Made by a program: the position numbers and the translations under genes
DNA from: Poa pratensis
Taxonomy: Eukaryota > Streptophyta > Magnoliopsida > Poales > Poaceae
DNA length: 64,000 bases
NCBI GenBank assembly: GCA_947311845.1
Contig: CAMZMU010000123.1
Coordinates: forward strand, 15,235,161-15,299,160
Reading direction: 5' to 3'
Shown: positions 22,901-33,054 of the stretch, in pieces
Layout: each line of letters opens with the position of its first letter
Numbering within the stretch: position 1 is the first letter of the stretch
The notes under the pieces: generated by a model
The model's database searches: none
What the model was told of the DNA's origin: nothing
Seen by the model: only the letters and a program-made list of their open reading frames with translations

Positions 22901-25900
22901 CACTTTGACGGTTCCAAATGCAAAATCGGGCTAGGTGCTGGAGTGGTGCTCACATCACCAAAACAGGATCAATTGCGATATGTATTGCAGATTCATTTCT
23001 CAGCGTCAAACAATGTAGCCGAGTATGAGGCACTGATCCATGGGCTTAATGTGGCTCGGGACATCGGCGTTCGCCGAATTGAATGTTTCGGTGATTCGGA
23101 TTTGGTCGTACAGCAATCTTCTGGAAATTGGGATGCTCTTGATGCCAATATGGCACTGTATCGGTTTCATGTTCAGAAAATTTCGGGATTTTTTGAAGGC
23201 TGTGAATACAAGCATATACCTCGGCTGGAAAACCAAGCTGCAGATGTTCTGTCAAAACTCGGGTCGTCTAGGGAGGCAATCCCACCCGGAATATCCTTGA
23301 ATCATCTAAGGGTCCCTTCAATCAAACCGTCGCCTGATTCCGAGTCGATTTTTATTCCCAAGCAAGAATCCGAAGCTATTCCTATGAATGTTGACGTTGA
23401 GTATATCGAGGAAGACCCGGGGACTGCATGCCCGGACTCGGGGACTGCTCACGCAGATTCGGAAAATGCTAACCGAGTCTTGGGAAAGAGGAGTAGAGAT
23501 GATGATGCTAACCGGATTGTGGGGAATGGACAGAAGCTGATAGAAGAGATAATGGCGGCCAAACCTGTGGAAGAAAATGAGCACTTGTTCCCTTTGCATC
23601 CAGTACCAGAGTGGGCTGAAGAGATCATGAAGTTCATCGAGGAAGGAAGCTTGCCAAGCGATGAGACCAAGGCTAGGCGTGTCCAGAGGAGATCCAAGGC
23701 TTATACCATCATCAACAAGGAGTTATACAAAAGAAGTGTAACCGAGGTGTTGCAGCGCTGCGTGGAGCCAGCAGAGGGCAAGGAGATGCTCCTAGAGATA
23801 CACCAAGGTGAATGTGGACATCATTGCAGTACAAGAGCCCTGGTGGCTAAAGTGTTCCGGCATGGATTTTATTGGCCCACTGCTCATGCAGATGCGGAGG
23901 ACATAGTCCGCAGGTGTGAAGGATGCCAGAGATTTGCTAAGCAAACACACTTACCCGCATCGGCACTGAAGACAATTCCTATTACTTGGCCATTTGCGGT
24001 GTGGTGTTTGGATATGGTGGGAGATTTCAAGCCGGCTAGGGGCAACATGACACATATGCTGGTGATGGTGGATAAGTTCACCAAGTGGATAGAGGTGAAA
24101 CCAATACGGAAAGTGGATGGCCGTTCGGCTGTAATCTTCTTGAAAGAAATCATTTTGAGATACGGATACCCTCATAGCATCATCTCGGATAACGGCACAA
24201 ACTTTGCTGTCGGAGAGTTTGCCCGATTCTGCATGAATAAGGGGATCCGGTTAGACATAGCCTCAGTGGCACATCCAGAGTCCAATGGGCAAGTGGAAAG
24301 ATCAAATGCTCTAGTGTTAGCCGGCATCAAGGCTCGTCTCATTGAACCATTGTTGAAAACTCCAGGGTGCTGGATAGATGAAATCCCATCAGTTCTATGG
24401 GGTCTAAGGACTACACCGAATCGGTCAACAGGCTATACGCCATTCTTTCTGGTGTATGGGGCAGAAGCTGTCCTACCCACTGACATAGAATATGATGCAC
24501 CAAGGGTGGCAATGTACACTGAAACCGAGGCAAAGGAGGCCCGGGAAGATGCAGTGGATCTGCTAGAGGAAGCAAGAGAGTTGGCCCTGTCTCGGACAGC
24601 AATATACCAGCAAAATCTCAGGCGTTATCATAGCCGGAAAATCAGTCCTCGAGTGTTTCATGAGGGTGATCTAGTGCTGAGGCTGGTGCAGCGCAGCAAA
24701 GGCCGACACAAATTGTCACCTCCATGGGAGGGACCATTCATTGTGAGCAGGGCTATGCACAATGACTCGTACTATCTTATAGATGTACAGGAACCAAGGG
24801 AGGATGGCTTGGACAGACCCGGACAGGAAACCAAGCGACCTTGGAATGTAGCTCTGCTTCGACCCTTCTACTCTTAAAGGGCGCAATGTATGTATTTCAA
24901 TTTATCATGAATGAAATCGCAGTAATCCGAGTCTGGACTCGGGGACTGCTTCGTCCTTATGCGTGTGTTGTTTATTACGGCTTTGTTTGTTGCCGTTCAT
25001 GTGCCGAATCGCTTTGAACCTTGTTCTGAGTTTCAGTAATGTATGTTGTGTTGTTGATCTCGTGACTCGACTGACAAACACCAAAATGGTAGTCAAGAGC
25101 AGAGATGAGGAATATGGGAAACATGAAAATGGACACGGGGACTCGGTCCAAAACCGATTCGGCACATGTCGTTTACTAACCCCTGTTATTTTTTTTTTTC
25201 GTTTATGTTGAATGATTCTAAACCACAACTCGCATGTTTCAAGTACTGTATGCTATGATTCCTATCTTGTGACTCGACTGTCAAAACACCCAAAGAGGTA
25301 GACAAGAGCAAAGATTTGGCAAAAGTAGTAAACAAGAAAACAGACTCGGGGACTCGGTTTAAGATGATCCAACATAAACCTTGTCCGGATCACGTTAAGC
25401 ATGATAAGCATAGTCTCGAAAGAACTTAAAATAGTCTATTACATCTGCTCCCGGCATACCGGGGATTTAATGTTTTTGTTAAGTACTTCAGGGGCAGCGG
25501 ACTCGGTCGCGGCAGACTCGGTCATAGGAGTTTCGGTTGCGGGAACTTCTGTGGGAGGAGCTTCGGTTAGCGGAGCTTCGGGCGCGCGAACCTCGGTTAC
25601 GGGTATTTCGGTGGAAGTGGACGCGGTTACGAGAGGTTCTGTTGCTGGAGCAGATTCGGAAGATGGTGGCGCTCCGGAAGTAATCTTGACTGGAGAGCTT
25701 GAAGGATGGGCGGATTCGGAAATTTCCGGATCGCGTGAAGCCTGTTTAGTAATCACAGTCAAGTTAGTGGCTGAAATCACAAAAGACTCGGTTGGAGTTT
25801 GTTCGGTGAGCTTGGCCGAGTCGGAGGCTGGTACCTTGCTGGATTTTTCTTCATCAGACTCGCCCTCTGAGTCGGCATATTCTTCAGCGGAGGCGTCGTC

Positions 25901-28900
25901 TGATTCCTCTTCTTCAGTGTCTTCTCCATCCGAGTAGACTGGAGCCTCCAGATCAAGATGCTTGGTGCGTGCAAATTCGGCCATGAAGTTGGCGGCTTCT
26001 TCACGGATCTTGATCCGGATAGGGTCTGTAGCCCATGAAGAACCCTCGCGAAAGGAGCGCACTTTGGCAAGGTCAATCAGCTCGTACCAGGACATGATGA
26101 ATAACAAAGCTGCGTCAGCACCAGCGCGGGCAGACGAAGACCTCCACTGTTTTAACCGGGTCATTGCTTGATCCAGGTCTCTGATCAGCTCCTCCACGGG
26201 CACAACTTGCCGCGCTTCAGGAAACAAGATTCGGTGAGCCTTGAGACTTGCATTAAGCAGACCAATGTGGGAATCCTTCAGAGGAGCAATCCGAGCCTTA
26301 AGTGCTGTAATATGATCTTCGATGTCCCATGTCTCGGATAGGGGAGCCTCGGTTAATTTAGCTCTCTCAGCTCGGGCGTTTCGCACAGCCTTGGCGGCTT
26401 GAAGCCGAATGCTGGTAAACTCTCCTACAAACAAATAAGCTAATACTGAGTTCAGCAAGAAGGAACACAAGCATATGTATCGGTTAAGAGCAGAAAGAAA
26501 AAAGGGGATTCGGTGAACTTACGATCCATGTCATCGTTAAGGCTAGCAAGTTGAGCCAGCCATTTCGCACTGGCCGCTTGGTGAGCAGCCAGTTCTTCTT
26601 TAGCAGCTTTCAGTTCAGCTTCAGACTCGGCCACTGTGGTTTGAATCTGCTTATCCATTTCGGCTCGCCTCTGTAGCCCGGCGTGCAAAGTGTCTCGCTC
26701 CTTCTGAATTGTATCTTTCTCCTTTTGGAGCGTGTCTCTCTCCCTCCGCAGTGCATCCCGCTCTCCTTTAACTTTGTTCTTCACTTTTTCAACCCGGTCA
26801 AGCTCCCGCTGGACTCGGGCTACCTCTGATTTTTCCTCGGATAAAGCACGCTTTTGCTCTTCCTCTTTGCTATTCATCTTGAGGACCAAGGCATCAAATG
26901 ATTTTTGGAGCTTGTGGTACTGGTTGGCAAGCTGCTTAAAGAGGTCGCTGCGAGTGCCCGTGCTTTCCTGAAAGAAAGTAGATAGCGTCAAAAGAGACTC
27001 GGGGACTGATACCCGAGACAAGGTGGAGCCAAAACAAATCTCGGAGATTGGCCGAGACTGACCGAATCGGTTAAAAAGAAACCCGGGGACTGGGGGTCTC
27101 ACAGTTTTTTCAGTTAAGAAAAAGATCATGATCAAATTTTTTAAAAGATTCAAGCCGAATGACTTTCTTACTCCAAAGAGTATCAGTCGTTCGACCCGAA
27201 TCTCGGGGACTGGGTGTATACTATTTGATCATGACGAACTAAAAGCAAGATTCGGCAAACTTACCTCGAAGACTTGGTGCGATGCAGTAAACGCAACCTT
27301 CACTGAATGAAGAGATTGCATCATTCGGCTAGGACCAGCAGGGTGCGGCGTTGCAGCGGAAAAGCCTGGTGCAAGGTCCACGGCGTTCCAGGCCTCAATA
27401 AAGTCATTGGCAGTGCTGAGCTTAGGCTTGGCTTGGCCGGATTGAATGGCAGAGGAGGTAGCGGTGGTTTGCTTGACAGCAATCACTTGCTTATCCGGAG
27501 TGGAGGAAGTTGTGCCAAAGACAACTTGAGTCGGCTTGGGTGGAGGTGATGCACCCGGGGTCTGTCTCTGATGTTGCGGTTTCTGTGGTTTCTCGGAAGT
27601 TTGTTGCTGTTGTTGCTGCTGTTGCTGCTCTTCAGGGGTTACTTGTGGTTGTTGCTGCCTCGGTTTCTTCTTCTTCTGCTGCTGCTCTTGGCTCAGTGCA
27701 GATTGAGTTGCAGGAGCAGGACGGGAATCCGGCTTAGGTGTGGACTTAACCGATGTCTTAGCCTTTTCCTTCTCCAGCTCCTTCAAAGGACGTGGCCAGC
27801 TTGAATCTCGGATTGGAGCCGAGGTTTCCTCACTCTCCAAGTCGATAACCGGCTCTGAGATGGGAGTCGGCTGGGGAATATTGGTAGTTGGGACACGCGT
27901 GGGTGAGGTGGCAGTTCGGTCAGGAGACTGGGTTTCCATGGCCGTATCCAATGGAGGAATGGGAGAAGAGATGGATGAATGAGTCTGCGCGGTGATGAGG
28001 ACATCACTGCATAAAGCAAAGCAAACAGTTAACTCGGATAGATATGACTCGGTTAATAGAGGAAGAAAGCAAATAAAGTTCGGTCAATGTTACCCCTTGG
28101 TGGTGGGCATCGGTTTGACACGGCTCGGCTTGTCGCCGGATTTCTTTCTTCGCTTGGTCTCTGGGGCATTTGTCTCGGGCGCCTCAGCGCGTTTCCGAGA
28201 TGTCTCTTGGGTATCATCTTTGGCTGGAACATAAGGTGGTGGTAACCATGAAATCGGAATAGCATTGATGGGTTCTAAGATGCAGCAATCTTCATCTTCC
28301 TCGTCGGAAAGGTTGTGAGTGTTTGATTGCTTACCCTTGCGGACTGGCTTGGCACGGGGAATGGGCAAATAGTCATCCGTATCCGGATCTTCTTCGCCCT
28401 CGCGCGGCGGGCTGAGATCCGGTGTCCATGCCTTGGTGGAGAGATCTCCGTCTTCAGTAAGTTGGCGATCAAACAGCTACAAAGAAGGTAATGCGAATCC
28501 GGATCAGGCCGGGTTATGCGGATGAAGTAGATTGGGTTCGGAGAGTGGTGAGCTAACCTGTGGAGGAAGTTTTTCCCGGTAGAATGGCTTTACACCCCAC
28601 CGCCATTTGTCCGACATCTCATTGCAGCAATGGCGTTTACCCGTCTGAAGACGGAAGCTTTGTCAAGCTCGTGCTTGCTGATCCGGGTAGGATCTAGTGC
28701 GCCACGCATGTGGCATATCTTGTGGTCACGCCTTTGAAGAGGGCTGACCCGGCGAGAGATGAAGGTCCGGAGGAGGTCGTCAGAGATCATGCCATTCTTC
28801 AAAAAATCCTCCAGAGCGGTGTGCACTGTCTGGAGTTCAGCAATCGTTTCAGCCGGATTGTAACCGAAGTTCAGCTCGGCTCTGGGCGGCTCCATCCTGA

Positions 28901-31900
28901 ATTCGGGCAGATTAAGAGCGTCATGGCCCTCAGCGCTCTTTATGTAAAACCAGGTCCTTTGCCATTTCTTCACCGTGTCTAGGCCGGTGACTCGGGGAAA
29001 GGCGGATCCCTGCCGTGGCGTGATGCTAACCGAACCGCAAGCGGTCAGCTCTTTCGGCTTGGTACCTGGGATGGTGTGCTTGCGAAGGTGGAAGTACTTT
29101 GCCCATATATCCACACTCGGCCAAAGACCGAGATAGCCTTCGCAGAAGGAAGAGAAAGCTGATAAAGAGACGAAGGCGTTCGCCGGGAGGTGGTGAAGCT
29201 GTAATCCGAAGAAGTCCAGAAAGGCCCGGAAGAAGTCACTGGCAGGTAACCCGAGCCCGCGCTCGAAGTGTGCTATGAATACCACGCGTTCACCGGGTTC
29301 GGGCGCCGGTGCGAGTTCTTTTCCGGGTCGGCGGCAGATGGCTTGGGGCGTTATGCGTCGGGTGGCTCGTAGCCATTCCAAGTCATTTTTGGTAACATCA
29401 GATCCTTCCCATCGGCCAGGGGGAAGTTTGGCCATAACCGAATCGGTCCTGCAGCAAAGAGTCGGATAACCGGGTCAGGAAATTCGGAATCCATGGGACC
29501 AAAGAAGAATCGGATAACATTAAAGCCGAATCAGATCTATGGTGACTCGGCTAATCCTATCCCGGGTAGGGTTAACCGGGTCCGGTGGAGAAGGTGAAGC
29601 GGTTGGAAGTCGCAAACATCTTTCCGCAAGTTTCTAGGGTTGGGAAGATCTACAGCGGTGGTAAAAAAGAAAGAAAATCACGGGTAAAAACATGGTTGAA
29701 CTGCTCCAACGGGGACAGGTGTATCTAGGCCAGTCTATTGCGGAACTTGGACAGAAAATTTGCGGAGTGTGCTACGGCAGGAACACGGGCTTAGATACGC
29801 ATCAATCTACCAAGAACAGGTGTGTGTATTCCGAGAGTATGAACTCGTCACGGTGGCTATGGCGAGAGGAGGAAGAACTTACAGTGCGAGTCGCTCGAAG
29901 GAGGAGTTCGACGGAGAAACGTCGGAGATGGGCGCGAGGCGCGGCTCCGATGGTCTTGCTCTGGTACGCTGTGCGTCCCTGGCGCGGCAACCTTGAATGG
30001 CGAGGTTGCGGCGGCGTCGATGGAGCGGGTTAGTGGGAGTTGAGAGGAAGAAGAAGGGGAAAAACCACCGCGCCCTCTTTATAGCCTCCAGCGGTAACTG
30101 CCCCCCACTACCGCGCGGTTACCGGAGCACGGTTAGATCCCTTGCGTCGCGGAACTCTGTGGCAGCTGCTGTGGCCGTGTATTTCAAGCACTCGTGGCCA
30201 CGCCGCAGAATTGGAAGCGGTGGAGCGGATCCTATGTGCCGGTCAACGGAGAAAACGAGGAGACGTGGTCTTCTGGTCAAACACACTCGAGTACCCGGTG
30301 GATCCGGATAACGAGCTGACAACCCGGGTTATACGGCTTTGCACAGGCTTTTCCTGCCAAATGTCCCGGAAAATTCGGTGACAGCTAGAGGTGATCCGGT
30401 TAGTGATGTTGGTTTAGAATCTGGAACGGCCCTTCAGCCGATGCCGTAGGACCGCACCAGCTTCGGGGACTACTGTCGGGGGGCTGCCCCCGGGTAGGGC
30501 AAAGATGATGTGTTATGAGCAGTTAAGGTCTAACCGGATCAAGGAAAGAAGAGCCGGCTAAGTTATCCGGGTCGGATCTCAAGGCGATTCGGTCAGTCCT
30601 ACTTCAAGCCAGTGAAAGAAAAGACCAAAGGGGATCCGGTGAGGTTTAACCGGATCCAGGAAAGAAGAGCCGGCTAAGTTATCCGGGTCGGTCAGGAAGG
30701 ACCCGGGTAGGGCAACTCGGATGATGCACAGGGGCCAAGTAATGTCAGTAAAAGTCACGGGCACTGTAAGGTTACTGACCGGGGCTCAGAAGACAGCAAG
30801 GTGCTGCCACAGGTTTTCCGGGTCACAAGCCCCTAGGCGCTGACTCGGCCTATTCGGGAAAGGGGCAGTGGCTAGGCTACTGTGGTCTACACTGCCTTAA
30901 GCTCAAAGAGGAAAGATAAGCCTGTGGTGAACAGAGGGTGAGCTGGGCTGAGTGACAGTGGCCAGTGTTTGTCCTGTTCTCCTTGTCCATGCCATTGTCC
31001 TCTGCGGCCAGGGGCAAAAGGGTAATTCGGTTACTGTATATAGGCAACACCACCTCCTTCTGTGGGGAGGATCGACCATTGTGAGCATCATTTCCCCCCC
31101 AAGCTTCATCTTCTACCTAGAGCCCGTTCCTTTGTTCATCATACAGCTCAAGGAGCGCTCTGTACTTGTAAACACTTGAGATATAAGAGAGTAGGCTAGA
31201 GCTGCAGTAGGGGTGTTACCTCCACAAGAGGGCCCCGAAGCAGGGTACATCGTGGTGTTCTTCGCTGTTCTTGGTTTGCTTTGTTCTTGTTGATTCCTGC
31301 GAGGTTCTTGTTTGATCTTCATGCGTGCTTCGTAGGCGCGCAAACCCTCCCCGGTTCCCCCAACGCCCAAGCGAGCCCACACTTAAGCCATACCCATGGC
31401 ATCTGCCGTGACACCACCACGACATATTGAGACATGATCCTTCTTTTTTCCTTGGCAATGGGGGGATTGTAGAATTATAAGGGCATCATTTTTTATTCCA
31501 TGATATATTATTTTGAACTTGTTATCCATGATTTTATTAGCCATAGGGTCTTAATCCGAGACAAACCTGATGTATATTGAGTTGTTGATCCTTTTACATC
31601 TTACACTCACTGAGAACATATCTAGTAAGCCTGGACTCTGAAGTACAGAACTTCAATTTTGTAAGCAAGCATGGTGAAAAGAGCCAGGCCGTAAGACTTT
31701 TTATGGTTTCAGGTGATGATAGCTTGAAATCCTTAGAAGCTACCCAAGTGGCTGAGGTCAAAACTAAAAGACTCTTTGTTACAGGTAAAGGACAAACTAT
31801 TTTCTTTATGCAATTATTTATTTATTTTGGAACAACAATTTTTTTGGGTTACATGTCTACGCTTTTAGCTTGTTTGGTTAATCACCTATCACTTACACCT

Positions 31901-32710
31901 GGATGATGGCCTCTGCCTTGCTCTGTAGTCTTTTGTGCCTTTTCTTTCAAAGGGAAGTTCAGTCAGTAAACCATATGTCTAATTTCTTAATACCGTGGAA
32001 ATCTAATTAGTGTGAATTAGACAATTCGACCCAATTTGAGGTGTAGTGTTGAACTTTAAACCTGCTAAGCACTACTTAGACATATTGGTTCAATAGAAAG
32101 CAATTCAAGACATAAATAAGTGAGTCTTGGACCCTTGGTCAGATCATAAACTTCTAGTGCTATCTTTTGTAAGACAAGCAACAATTAATCTTGATAACTA
32201 AGTGTGGTAAAATCAGTTATATTTTAATCGTGGTGTTAATTTGGTCTAATTTGGCAGGGCTTTCATTTTATACATCTGAGAAAACCCTGAGGGAAGCATT
32301 TGAGCCTTTCGGTGAGCTGGTTGAAGGTTTGTGATACTAACACAGAAATGCTTGTAACTATGCATTACCTCTTTTCATTTGGGATACTGAATATGATGGC
32401 CTTTATTGCAGTTAAGATAATAATGGACAGGATATCAAAAAGATCAAAGGGGTATGCCTTCATAGAATATACCACAGAAGAAGCTGGAGGTGCTGCTCTG
32501 AAAGCAATGAATGGAGAGGTAGCTGACAAAAGTCTGTTTGCTGATAGCCTTTACATGGCATCGATTTATCTCTTAAACTTGCATGTATTCTTCTATGTGC
32601 AGATAATAAACGGTTGGATGATAGTTGTCGATGTTGCTAAAACCAAATCAAGAGACCGTCCACCCCCATCTGGTGCATCCAGCTTTCGGCCAAATTTTCA
32701 ATCTAGATGA
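15209..32710 (+). CDS. ORRM1: organelle RRM domain protein 1 (chloroplast RNA-editing factor)
   Basis: Nine exons with GT/AG borders: 15209-15512, 15607-15704, 16160-16400, 16492-16589, 16699-16764, 31713-31784, 32258-32326, 32412-32518, 32603-32710. The start MDAVRSLLLLGG... is rich in Ser, Arg and Ala, like a transit peptide. Two RIP/MORF boxes follow, each split the same way (RWLVVMNDPPV ... DYYVATLARVLG / DAQMCIYDASW, then FWLVRMEKPGV ... YTRILMKVVG / DAQVSIYHVSWERNYGFC). An RRM is at the end, with RNP2 RLFVTGLSF and RNP1 SKGYAFIEY. MORF-MORF-RRM is the layout of Arabidopsis ORRM1, which binds PPR proteins and supports C-to-U editing of plastid transcripts. Oddities: frame 2 of the transit peptide and frame 1 of the first MORF box do not join, with a TAG at 15410-15412, so one base is lost or gained around 15400; and intron 5 is 14.9 kb because of a Gypsy insertion. 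Confidence 0.9.
16899..16946 (+). repeat. poly-G tract in ORRM1 intron 5
   Basis: An uninterrupted run of 28 G at 16899-16926 is followed by further G runs broken by single T or A up to about 16946. It lies about 135 bp after exon 5 on the coding strand, so the transcript would carry a G-rich, quadruplex-prone stretch. Run length may be inexact because homopolymers are hard to sequence. Confidence 0.9.
17093..18045 (+). repeat. 5' LTR of Gypsy element 1
   Basis: Begins TGTCGGGGAGCTGCC and ends ACACCACCACGACA; 953 bp. A TATA-like CTGTATATAGGC lies near 17665. The sequence directly after it, GTTGGCGCCCACCGTGGGGC (18046-18065), is the primer-binding site. Confidence 0.93.
18046..18065 (+). other. 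primer-binding site of Gypsy element 1
   Basis: GTTGGCGCCCACCGTGGGGC directly follows the 5' LTR end. TTGGCGCCCACCGTGGGGC-type sites are common in Triticeae Gypsy elements. The matching tRNA was not determined. Confidence 0.75.
18227..20706 (+). pseudogene. gag polyprotein of Gypsy element 1 (frameshifted)
   Basis: The open frame runs from inside the LTR through the primer site. I place the start at ATG 18227 (MTLGSFVTYV), the first in-frame ATG after that site. A long charged, disordered N-terminal part (18300-19500) precedes the retrotransposon gag domain: NRRWAVRYLPHMLEGPARIW, WMDLEQAFNSNF, EYLTRWSNMRNSC and DMIRIADTYALGDP (about 19600-20060). Frame 2 ends at 20314. The next part, with a zinc-knuckle-like CCYH...HSTRNCSWH, is in frame 1 (20287-20706), so a frameshift lies near 20250. 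The product would form the virus-like particle. Confidence 0.85.
20709..24877 (+). pseudogene. pol polyprotein of Gypsy element 1: protease, RT, two RNase H regions, integrase
   Basis: Protease: VLVDNGSAINIMY near 20870 (Asp-Asn-Gly instead of Asp-Thr/Ser-Gly) and LGRPALAKFM near 21110. An amber TAG at 21448-21450 precedes the RT region. [33 protein letters not shown] and YVDD at 22050-22061. First RNase H: FTWTPQADSAFNELKKM to YYLSEVI, connected to HYFQEHPITVV. Second RNase H: YWRLHFDGS ... NVAEYEALIHGL ... GDSDLVVQQ ... ENQAADVLSKL. Integrase: HHCC region (GECGHH ... CEGCQ), then Asp 24011-24013, Asp 24188-24190 and Glu 24296-24298 as the D,D,E triad, ending at 24877. Frameshifts occur near 20980, 21340, 21615 and 22370. 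From 22375 to 24877 (first RNase H to integrase) the frame is open. Confidence 0.9.
25439..29435 (-). CDS. antisense multi-exon gene of Gypsy element 1 (PF04195-like head, coiled coil, acidic region)
   Basis: Five exons read on the minus strand with good GT/AG sites: 29435-28558, 28476-28094, 28006-27265, 26967-26523, 26424-25439. Exon 1 resembles the 'putative gypsy type transposon' domain (PF04195): LGLPASDFFRAFLDFFGLQ, HHLPANAFVSLSAF, CEGYLGLWPSVDIW. Exon 2 is charged (KAWTPDLSPPREGEEDPDTD). Exon 3 is Pro/Gln-rich with a run of 9 Gln near 27610. Exon 4 is a heptad coiled coil (RRERDTLQKEKDTIQKERDT). Exon 5 has an acidic stretch (DGEDTEEEESDDASAEEY) and a Thr/Glu/Ala-rich tail. A likely 2-nt frameshift near 28622 breaks exon 1 before its donor. 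It lies between pol and the 3' LTR; such antisense ORFs are known in Tat elements such as Grande, function unknown. Confidence 0.75.
30474..31424 (+). repeat. 3' LTR of Gypsy element 1
   Basis: 951 bp, nearly identical to the 5' LTR. Differences include a missing 10-bp segment near 30570 and scattered single changes. A purine-rich CTTCGGGGACTAC directly precedes it as polypurine tract. It is followed by the duplicated TATTG. Confidence 0.93.
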
Positions 32711-33054
32711 AGCTTCCGCAAGTGTAATTTTGATAGCTAGACATTAGAGATTAAGTAACTTGTAGTGGGTGAATGCAAGTTCCTGGGTCCAATTGTATTT
32801 CATGTGCCATACTCTTCTGGTTGTTGAGGGAGATTATAGTAGTGATTTACTTTTAGCACGAGGCACAGGATGTGTAGATGCAGTTAAGTGTACAAGTACC
32901 TGACATTTACCAAATCAATACAATATCTTCTGATGCTGCTTGTTCATTATGAGTTGCTGAACATATCTCATGTGCTGCCTTTATATTAACAAATACTGCA
33001 ATCTTCCAAGATTATATATGATACATTCAATACAAACAGCAACGACTTCCTGAA
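32711..33054. other. shared 3' intergenic space of ORRM1 and the PPR gene
   Basis: 345 bp between two convergent stop codons. ORRM1 3' UTR signals are plausible near 32915-32935 (AATCAATACAATATC). The minus-strand PPR transcript must also end in or across this space, so the two 3' UTRs may overlap. No other feature is visible. Confidence 0.5.

Larger units (their letters stand above)
17093..31424 (+). mobile_element. complete Tat-like Ty3/Gypsy retrotransposon in ORRM1 intron 5
   Basis: Two LTRs (17093-18045 and 30474-31424) flank a primer-binding site, gag, protease, reverse transcriptase, two RNase H-like regions and integrase on the plus strand, then a multi-exon gene on the minus strand. 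The target duplication is exact: TATTG at 17088-17092 and 31425-31429. A tandem second RNase H and an antisense gene between pol and the 3' LTR are traits of the Tat lineage. The LTRs differ by roughly a dozen small changes plus one 10-bp indel by eye, so the insertion is young. It has the same orientation as the host gene. gag and pol carry several frameshifts, so this copy is probably not autonomous. Confidence 0.93.

Noticed and set aside
28590..29435. Reading the PF04195-like ORF as a DNA transposase or an independent host gene
   Set aside because: It lies between pol and the 3' LTR of one Gypsy element, and a matching ORF sits at the same place in the second element, so it belongs to the retroelements.
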